Source: Spirochaetaceae bacterium (lineage in GTDB: Bacteria; Spirochaetota; Spirochaetia; SZUA-6; Bin103). From it: a stretch of DNA of 10,788 bases. The position numbers and the translations under genes were made by a program. The notes below the pieces were generated by a model. It saw only the letters and a program-made list of their open reading frames with translations. It made no database searches and was not told the DNA's origin. This document shows positions 6,197-10,788 of the stretch, piece after piece (position 1 is the first letter of the stretch; each line of letters opens with the position of its first letter). The DNA lies in NCBI GenBank assembly GCA_026710565.1, contig JAPOQV010000213.1, forward strand, positions 1 through 10,788, given 5' to 3'.

Positions 6197-7651
6197 ATGA
6201 GCACCGTCGCCAAGGATCGGCGGGTGCCGTTCTTCACCAGGATCGCGTACGGCATCGGCGAGTCCGCCGAGGGCATGAAGCGCAATGCGACCTCGCTGTT
6301 CGTGCTGTTCTACTACAATCAGGTGCTGGGTCTGCCGGGCACGCTTGCCGGCGCTGCGCTGTTCATCGCCCTGCTGGTCGACGGGTTCACGGACCCGCTG
6401 ATCGGTACGTGGTCCGATCATTGCCGGTCGAAGCTGGGACGGCGCCATCCCTTCATGTTCGCGGCGGCGCTGCCGGTGGGGCTGAGCTTCATCGGGCTGT
6501 TCGCGCCGCCGTCCGCACTGGGCGAGATCGGCCTGTTCCTCTGGCTGACCGCCTTTGCCGTGCTCACGCGGTTCGCCCTGACGCTCTACAACGTTCCGCA
6601 CCTGGCCCTGGGCACGGAGATCACGGAGAGCTCGGAGGAGCGCACCAGGCTCATCCTGCTGCGCCAGCTCTTTTCCTATCTGGGAACGACCTTCGCGATC
6701 GTGGTCGGCTTCGGCTGGTTCTTTTCCGACGCGCGCGGCGGCCGGCTCCTTGCGGAGAACTACCCGAGCTTCGCGGTCGCGCTCGGCGTGGCGATGACGG
6801 TGGCGATACTGGTGGCGGCCACCGGAACGCGGTCGGAGATCCGGCACGTGAACGCCGCACCGCCTCGCCAGCGGGGGTTCGTGGCGCAGCTCGTCCGCGA
6901 CGTCCGCGAGAGCGCGCGCAACAAGCCGTTCGTGTGGCTCGCCGCCGGAACGACGGCGCTGTTCCTCTCGGCAGGGGTGCACAGGACGCTGAGCCTCTAT
7001 CTCCTGGAGTACTTCTGGGCGCTCCGCAGCGGACAGATGGTCGTCGTCCAGCTTGCGACGCTGGTGGGACTCCTCGCCGGCATCGTCGCGCTCCGTGCCG
7101 TCCTGTTCCGCACGAGCAAGCGGTTCACGCTGCTGCTCGGCACGGCGGGGGCCGTATCGTTCCAGGTCCTGCCGGTCCTGCTGCGCCTGGTCGACCTGTT
7201 TCCTGCGAACGGCACGTCCGCGCTGGTGTGGGCGCTGATCGTGACGGAGGTCATCCAGGGCGCATTCAGCGCCTTCGCGCTGGTCGCCTACTTCGCGATG
7301 ATGACCGACGTCACCGACGCGCACGAGCTGGACACCGGCCACCGCCGCGAAGGCGTCCTGTTCGGGGTGATCACCTTCGCCGTCAAGGCGTCGGCGGCGC
7401 TCGCCCAAATCGTCGCCGGAGTCGGCCTTGACGTGATCAACTGGCCGCGCGGGGCCGGCGTCACGGTGGCGGACGTGCCGGCCGAGGCCGTCGTCCACCT
7501 GGGAATCTTCTATGGTCCCGTGCTGCTGGTGTTCTCCGCCGCCGGCATCTGGTGCTACCTGCACTATCGGCTCGACGCCAAGCGCCGCGCCGAGATCATG
7601 CGCGAGCTCTACGCCCGCCGCCGCACGGCGGCTGCCGCCAAGCCCGCGTAA
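6197..7651 (+). CDS. GPH-family (MelB-like) sugar:cation symporter
   Basis: This 484-residue integral inner-membrane protein of the major facilitator superfamily has about 12 hydrophobic segments and the features of the glycoside-pentoside-hexuronide (MFS_2) family, which imports sugars with H+, Na+ or Li+. The N-terminus has I-A-Y-G-I-G-E-S (16-23). The second helix carries D62-G-F-T-D66-P-L-I-G-T-W-S-D, matching the paired Asp residues that bind the cation in MelB, followed by the loop S-K-L-G-R-R-H-P-F (78-86), the family's signature. Y-N-V-P-H-L-A-L-G (about 134-142) and a later R-R-E-G-V-L-F-G segment are also typical. ATG 6197 has only a weak upstream site (GGGTAAG). The substrate is unknown; a glycoside or uronide would fit the lyase nearby, but that gene is on the other strand and 2 kb away. 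Confidence 0.92.
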   Translation: MSTVAKDRRVPFFTRIAYGIGESAEGMKRNATSLFVLFYYNQVLGLPGTLAGAALFIALLVDGFTDPLIGTWSDHCRSKLGRRHPFMFAAALPVGLSFIGLFAPPSALGEIGLFLWLTAFAVLTRFALTLYNVPHLALGTEITESSEERTRLILLRQLFSYLGTTFAIVVGFGWFFSDARGGRLLAENYPSFAVALGVAMTVAILVAATGTRSEIRHVNAAPPRQRGFVAQLVRDVRESARNKPFVWLAAGTTALFLSAGVHRTLSLYLLEYFWALRSGQMVVVQLATLVGLLAGIVALRAVLFRTSKRFTLLLGTAGAVSFQVLPVLLRLVDLFPANGTSALVWALIVTEVIQGAFSAFALVAYFAMMTDVTDAHELDTGHRREGVLFGVITFAVKASAALAQIVAGVGLDVINWPRGAGVTVADVPAEAVVHLGIFYGPVLLVFSAAGIWCYLHYRLDAKRRAEIMRELYARRRTAAAAKPA

Positions 7652-7680
7652 GCGCCGGCCGAGAGTCTAAACGACGGCGC
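7652..7680. terminator. Possible terminator between convergent genes
   Basis: GCGCCG (7652-7657) pairs with CGGCGC (7675-7680), giving a 6-bp perfect stem with a 17-nt loop directly after the symporter stop. The symporter and the lipoprotein gene converge on this 64-bp gap, where a terminator is expected. The long loop and missing T-run keep confidence low. Confidence 0.25.
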
Positions 7681-7715
7681 CCTCGAGCCAGCTCACTCGG
7701 TCCCTTGCTTAGCTC

Positions 7716-9041
7716 CTAGTCCTCGGTCACAAGAAACACGACAGCGTTGCTGGCCGACTGGCCCTCGTCGTTGGTCATTCTGAACGCGATCGGGAGGTTG
7801 AACGGGGGGGGAGAACCCAAGGCGGTCAGCTCCGCGACAGTCTTGAACTTCACGGAATAGCGGCCATCGGCAAGAAGGCCGGTATTGGACAAGTCCAAGA
7901 GCAGTTGATCGAGTTCCAGGATGCTCGCACAGGTGATTCTCGGGTTCGTCCCCGCACTTTCCCACACGTCATCGGCGGAAATATCGATCTTCGTGCCAGG
8001 AGCTGCTTCCCAATGGTCCTGAATGAAGTCTATCTTCTTCGGTCCCTGGTCGCCATCGCCCGGCGGGTCAGTGACAGGCGAACAGGCCTTCAACTCGGGC
8101 GTCGTATCGGAGTCCCTGTCGTACGTCACCCTAAGATATATTCGGCCTTGCGCCGTGTGACCCTCGTCGTTGGCCATCGTCACGAGAATCGCGACCGCAA
8201 ACGGGTTGGGAGGCGGCAGCGACAAGGCGTTCAGCTCGGTGGAAGTCTTGATCGTCACGTAGCCGAGCCCGGAATCGGCGCTGGTTTCGGCCAACAGACG
8301 CCGGTCTGATCCATCTGCTTTCACACCGGTGATGGTCGGGTTCGTCCCGGCATTGTCGAACGCCTGGTCGGCGGAAATCTCGATCCGGTCGCCGGCACCT
8401 ACCTCCCGTACCAGCTCCTTGTCCTCCGGAGGCGGCGTGTCGGCCGGCGGCGGGTCATCGGCGGGTGGCGGGTCATCGACCGGCGGCGGGTCGACCGGCG
8501 CGTCGATCGGCTCCGGCGACGTCTGCTGTCTTGTCGCCGTCGTCCCGGGAGCCACTTCCAGAGCGATAGCCCCGTCATCCTCGACCGCGAAATCGACGTC
8601 CAGCGTAGCTCCGACGTCCACCTCCGAGCCGCAGTCGGTGCCCTCGCAACCGGTCACCGCCACCTTCACCTGTATCGTGCCTCCGCCGCCAGCATCGCCG
8701 CCTCCGGGCGCAACCGTCCACGTGCCGAGTACCACGGTACGGCTCAACACGAGCGGCTGCGTGACCGCGGCCACCCGCAGCATCGACGACTGCCCGGTGC
8801 CGCGGGTAACGGTCGTTTCGCGGCGGAATCTCCGGTCGTCCTGGTACAGGTCGTAGGTAACGGTCACCCGGTTGCCATCGTCGTCGTCATACGCGGCGCT
8901 CCAATGGCCCGCCAAGTCGTCTGCATAGCGATCGTGAGTGAACCCCGTCGTCTGCTGGCAACCGCCGATGGCCAGGGCAAGCGCCAACGCGCAGGCAACT
9001 CCTGTCAGGACTCTGCAACCGGTCATCATGGACGACACCAT
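7716..9041 (-). CDS. Secreted lipoprotein with two repeated domains
   Basis: This 441-residue protein starts with a signal peptide: a basic N-terminus, the hydrophobic run V-A-C-A-L-A-L-A-L-A (15-24), then lipobox I-G-G-C with Cys28 as the lipidation site. Residues about 40-170 form a beta-rich domain beginning L-A-G-H-W-S-A-A-Y (43-51), with G-C-E-G-T-D-C (131-137) as a possible disulfide loop. A Pro/Asp linker with repeated P-P-P-A-D-D units covers about 178-206. Two homologous domains follow at about 218-307 and 350-440; both carry I-x-I-S-A-D, A-G-T-N-P-x-I-T, T-x-x-E-L-x-A-L and N-D-E-G-x-x-A. Such paired beta domains suggest an Ig-like surface or periplasmic binding role, but I do not recognise the family. 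The start may be ATG 9041, 9029 or 9026; no strong ribosome-binding site decides. It is less GC-rich than the left-hand operon and appears to be monocistronic. Confidence 0.85.
   Translation of the reverse strand: MVSSMMTGCRVLTGVACALALALAIGGCQQTTGFTHDRYADDLAGHWSAAYDDDDGNRVTVTYDLYQDDRRFRRETTVTRGTGQSSMLRVAAVTQPLVLSRTVVLGTWTVAPGGGDAGGGGTIQVKVAVTGCEGTDCGSEVDVGATLDVDFAVEDDGAIALEVAPGTTATRQQTSPEPIDAPVDPPPVDDPPPADDPPPADTPPPEDKELVREVGAGDRIEISADQAFDNAGTNPTITGVKADGSDRRLLAETSADSGLGYVTIKTSTELNALSLPPPNPFAVAILVTMANDEGHTAQGRIYLRVTYDRDSDTTPELKACSPVTDPPGDGDQGPKKIDFIQDHWEAAPGTKIDISADDVWESAGTNPRITCASILELDQLLLDLSNTGLLADGRYSVKFKTVAELTALGSPPPFNLPIAFRMTNDEGQSASNAVVFLVTED
7722..8390 (-). repeat. Internal domain duplication in the lipoprotein
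   Basis: Copy 1 is encoded at about 8121-8390 and copy 2 at about 7722-7994, separated by a linker of about 42 residues containing P-P-G-D-G-D. Shared landmarks in the same order are D-x-I-S-A-D, A-G-T-N-P-x-I-T, a leucine-rich middle, T-x-x-E-L-x-A-L-x-x-P-P-P and N-D-E-G-x-x-A...L-V-T. The copies are diverged at the protein level, so the duplication is old. Confidence 0.8.
8443..8496 (-). repeat. 18-bp repeats coding the Pro/Asp linker
   Basis: Three adjacent 18-bp units (8443-8460, 8461-8478, 8479-8496) share the core GGCGGGTC and differ at a few bases. On the minus strand they encode hexapeptides of the type P-P-P-A-D-D in the lipoprotein linker. Such in-frame repeats can change linker length by slippage without breaking the protein. 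Confidence 0.75.
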
Positions 9042-9104
9042 GACATCGGAAACGGGATTATTGTCAAGATGTCGTACGCGGAGGATGTATCTAAGTGATC
9101 TTTT

Positions 9105-9144
9105 CGTGTTGTACCGTGCTCTATCGTGTTCTCTCGTGACGAAT
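9105..9144. repeat. Four 10-bp units beginning CGTG
   Basis: Units begin at 9105, 9115, 9125 and 9135, all with CGTG, and two of them with CGTGTT. The exact 10-bp spacing puts the CGTG/CACG cores on one face of the helix. They lie 64-103 bp upstream of the lipoprotein start, in the otherwise gene-free interval 9042-9236. A regulator array is possible; a decayed simple repeat is the alternative. Confidence 0.5.
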
Positions 9145-9199
9145 CCCCGAGGAAGGGGCCTTGAGCCGACGCCCGCGAAGGCGGCCTCGACCCGCTGGC

Positions 9200-9239
9200 T
9201 AGCCCTCGATCGCAGACGGCCGATCCGCCCTGAGGGCTA
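9200..9239 (-). terminator. Nested hairpin overlapping the toxin stop codon
   Basis: TAGCCCTC (9200-9207) pairs perfectly with GAGGGCTA (9232-9239). Directly inside, GATCG (9208-9212) pairs with CGATC (9221-9225) around an 8-nt loop, leaving a 6-nt bulge on one side: 13 base pairs in all. The stop codon of the PIN toxin (9237-9239) is part of the stem. Its place at the end of the two-gene operon suggests a transcript end or 3'-end stabiliser; no T-run follows on the minus strand. Confidence 0.5.
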
Positions 9240-9704
9240 TGATCCGGCTGCGAGGTCGGCGATCCTCACCGTCTCGATCTCGCCGAAGGTTGAGAAGTCG
9301 TCGGCGTTCTCGGTAACCAGAGTGCGGATGCCGTGAGTCACCATCGTCGCCACGACGTTGGCGTCGTGGATCCGCTTGCCGCGCAGCCCATGGTCGATGG
9401 CGAGATCGCGCAGGCGCTCGGCCACCGCCTCGGTCTCGTCGTACGAGTGGAGGTGGCGGAGGAACTGATGCAGATTCGCGATCGCGTCCGCGACCGCCAG
9501 ACCGAGACCGTTCACCTCCTCGGGCCGCGTCGCCACCACCAGGTACTCGCGCAGAATCTGCCCACTCGCTGCCAGGTGCCGTCCCCGCGCGCCGGACTCG
9601 ACGATCAGACGACACGCGTCCCGGTGGTGGGGGCGCGATTCGTCGGTCGCCGACAGCAGCACGTTGGTATCGACGAACAGGACCTCACCGACCATCGGCG
9701 CCAT
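9237..9704 (-). CDS. VapC-type PIN-domain toxin (ribonuclease)
   Basis: This 155-residue protein has the full PIN-domain order of acidic residues: Asp12 in L-F-V-D-T-N-V-L-L (9-17), Glu53 in R-E-Y-L (52-55), Asp114 in I-H-D-A-N-V-V-A-T (112-120), and T-E-N-A-D-D-F (131-137), which supplies the fourth site. PIN toxins of the VapC/FitB type are Mg2+-dependent RNases that cut tRNA, rRNA or mRNA when freed from their antitoxin; the target here cannot be read from sequence. It overlaps the upstream RHH antitoxin gene by 20 nt when started at ATG 9704. Met4 (ATG 9695) is an alternative start with an 11-nt overlap. The length is near the upper end for VapC (about 130-150) and nothing essential appears to be missing, so the pair looks functional. 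Confidence 0.88.
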   Translation of the reverse strand: MAPMVGEVLFVDTNVLLSATDESRPHHRDACRLIVESGARGRHLAASGQILREYLVVATRPEEVNGLGLAVADAIANLHQFLRHLHSYDETEAVAERLRDLAIDHGLRGKRIHDANVVATMVTHGIRTLVTENADDFSTFGEIETVRIADLAAGS

Positions 9705-9915
9705 AGGACTCTTCGCGGCGCCACGAACCCGTGTAGCCGGTCTTCGCCGTCACCAGCTTGAGCTCGTCCGCGGTGCCCGCGGGCGGCGCCATCCTGGCCG
9801 CCCGTTCCAGAATGACGCGCAGTTCGCCCTGCAGGGACCGGTGATGGCTGCGCGCCAGCCGCTTCAATGCGCTGATGGTTTGCGGCGGAACCCTGGTTAT
9901 GTGGACTGCATTCAT
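9685..9915 (-). CDS. FitA/VapB-like ribbon-helix-helix antitoxin
   Basis: This 76-residue protein has an N-terminal Arc/FitA-like ribbon-helix-helix fold: a short strand V-H-I-T-R-V (4-9), helix 1 P-Q-T-I-S-A-L-K-R-L-A (11-21), and helix 2 around S-L-Q-G-E-L-R-V-I-L-E-R-A (27-39). The strand pairs into the DNA major groove as a dimer. The C-terminal tail (about 45-76, charged, with T-G-Y-T-G-S-W) is the expected toxin-neutralising part. It is encoded first and overlaps the PIN toxin, the standard order for vapBC/fitAB. ATG 9915 is chosen because the RHH strand begins right after it; no clear ribosome-binding site precedes it, so a short-leader or leaderless transcript is possible. Confidence 0.85.
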   Translation of the reverse strand: MNAVHITRVPPQTISALKRLARSHHRSLQGELRVILERAARMAPPAGTADELKLVTAKTGYTGSWRREESYGADGR

Positions 9916-9918
9916 ACC

Positions 9919-9936
9919 AATACATTAATAATACAT
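9919..9936 (-). promoter_or_regulatory. AT-rich direct repeat: likely antitoxin promoter/operator
   Basis: AATACAT occurs at 9919-9925 and again at 9930-9936, an 11-bp period close to one helical turn. It stands out in this GC-rich window. On the minus strand it contains TATTAT (9933-9928), a 5-of-6 match to the -10 consensus, ending 12 nt before the antitoxin ATG. No good -35 was found. Autoregulation by the RHH antitoxin is the usual pattern and is inferred here. Confidence 0.45.
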
Positions 9937-10078
9937 CCCCGAGGCGGCAGTCACTCGGCTCCGACGAACGCTCCCACACCCGGCTATCCGAGCAACCTTT
10001 GCACGTCCGGGGACGATCCTGCATATTTCTAGAACGACAGGTACCGGAGCCCGAAACCGGCGCTCTGACGAAACGGAG

Positions 10079-10788
10079 ATGACGACGAAGAGCATGGAAG
10101 ACGCCGTCGCGATCGTCGGCTACAGCCACCGGATGCCCGGCGGCATCGTCTCCGACGACGACTTCTGGCGCCTGCTCAGTGAGCGCGAGATCGTGCGCGA
10201 GCCGATCGTCGACCGCTACGAGCGCGGCTTCCGGCCGATCGGCACGTTCTCGGGGCCCGGCCGGCTGGCCAGTCCGTACGAGGGGCTGATCCGCGACGGG
10301 CGCGAAATGCTGTTCGACCGAAACCTGTTCGGCATGTCGCACAACGAGATGCTGACCGCCGATCCGCACGTGCGCATGCTGCTGACCTGCACCTGGGAGA
10401 CCTGCGAGCGCGCAGGTTGGGACCTGCACGCGCTGCGCAACAGCCGCACCGGCGTGTTCGTCGGCGCGCAGGTGCCGTCCCACTCCAACTGGCGGGCGCC
10501 GCTCGGCGCCAACGAGTTCACCGTCCCCAGCATCAGCCTGGCCATGCTCGCCAACCGCATCTCCTACCACTTCAACTTGATGGGTCCGTCGCTGACGTGC
10601 TGCACGGCCTGCTCGGCGAGCCTGACCGCGCTGCACGATGCGCTGAACGCCCTGCGCACCGGCGATTGCGAGCGGGCTGTCGTTGCGACGGCCAACTACC
10701 TGGGATCGTCCCGGCAAAGCGCCGGCTTCAATGCGCTTGGAGTGATCAGTCCCGACGGCAAGTGCCACTCCTTCGACGCGGACGCCAA
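10079..10788 (+). CDS. Polyketide synthase, N-terminal ketosynthase domain (cut by window edge)
   Basis: The frame runs from ATG 10079 off the right edge, giving 236 residues of what should be a much longer multidomain protein. It shows the N-terminal half of a type I beta-ketoacyl synthase, which makes carbon-carbon bonds in polyketide chains: V-A-I-V-G-Y-S-H-R-M-P-G-G (10-22), D-D-F-W-R-L-L (27-33), L-F-G-M-S (83-87), D-P-H-V-R-M-L-L (95-102), and the active-site region T-C-C-T-A-C-S-A-S-L (173-182) with Cys178 as nucleophile. The usual D-T-A-C-S has Cys in place of Asp, and D-P-Q-Q-R is D-P-H-V-R. The stretch F-S-G-P-G-R-L-A-S-P-Y-E-G-L-I (57-71) is unusual for modular PKS. Met6 (ATG 10094) is an alternative start and neither has good ribosome-binding spacing. 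The two His of the catalytic triad lie beyond the window. Confidence 0.87.
   Translation, partial: MTTKSMEDAVAIVGYSHRMPGGIVSDDDFWRLLSEREIVREPIVDRYERGFRPIGTFSGPGRLASPYEGLIRDGREMLFDRNLFGMSHNEMLTADPHVRMLLTCTWETCERAGWDLHALRNSRTGVFVGAQVPSHSNWRAPLGANEFTVPSISLAMLANRISYHFNLMGPSLTCCTACSASLTALHDALNALRTGDCERAVVATANYLGSSRQSAGFNALGVISPDGKCHSFDADA

Noticed and set aside
4730..7564. A minus-strand frame open for 944 codons
   Set aside because: Only its last 331 codons (from ATG 5725) have protein-like features, the epimerase. The rest is antisense to the clearly real symporter and has the Arg/Glu/His-rich make-up of a GC-rich shadow frame.
9062..9067. Perfect TTGACA on the minus strand upstream of the lipoprotein
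   Set aside because: At 16-18 bp spacing there is no acceptable -10 box, and the implied transcription start would lie after the first ATG; it is only conceivable if translation starts at 9029 or 9026.
9939..9958. CCGAG/CTCGG 5-bp inverted repeat in the gap before the ketosynthase gene
   Set aside because: The arms are short with a 10-nt loop, the kind of pairing expected by chance in GC-rich DNA, and it has no T-run.
9988..10003. TTGCA before the ketosynthase gene as a sigma-54 -12 element
   Set aside because: The required GG of the -24 element is missing at the proper distance.
9605..10768. A minus-strand frame of 387 codons
   Set aside because: It runs antisense to the ketosynthase and through the vapBC start region; no family motif is visible in it.

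Overview
The window reads as a piece of chromosome from a high-GC bacterium. Coding frames are strongly G/C-biased at third positions, genes are tightly packed, and there are no introns. No rRNA, tRNA or other lineage marker is present, so I do not assign a taxon. The content looks like an accessory region: carbohydrate enzymes, a lipoprotein, two toxin-antitoxin loci (one broken) and the start of a polyketide synthase.

Left part (1-4572, all minus strand). In order of transcription: a UPF0175-type antitoxin; the deleted remains of its DUF3368/PIN toxin partner; a 673-residue heparinase II/III-family polysaccharide lyase; a GT4-like glycosyltransferase; and a GT28/MGDG-synthase-like glycosyltransferase that runs off the left edge. 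The last three are spaced 3 bases apart or overlap by 4 bases, so they form a translationally coupled operon. Its likely role is building or trimming a polysaccharide or glycolipid; the exact product cannot be read from the sequence.

Middle part (4573-7715). A minus-strand NAD-dependent epimerase/dehydratase (extended SDR) lies divergent from a plus-strand pair: a small 104-residue beta-rich protein of unknown function and a 12-helix GPH-family (MelB-like) sugar:cation symporter. An 18-bp tandem duplication sits across the stop codon of the small gene.

Right part (7716-10788). A minus-strand lipoprotein has a Pro/Asp-rich linker and two copies of a roughly 90-residue domain. Upstream of it is a leader with four CGTG decamers in exact 10-bp phase. 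Next comes an intact vapBC-type pair (RHH antitoxin and PIN toxin, minus strand) with a nested hairpin at the toxin stop codon and an 11-bp-period direct repeat before the antitoxin. Finally, a plus-strand polyketide synthase begins with a divergent ketosynthase domain and is cut off by the right edge.

The most notable points are the PIN-toxin gene with both ends kept and its middle deleted beside an intact antitoxin, the ketosynthase with a changed active-site signature, and the lyase plus two-glycosyltransferase operon. I saw no CRISPR array, insertion sequence, phage gene or RNA gene.
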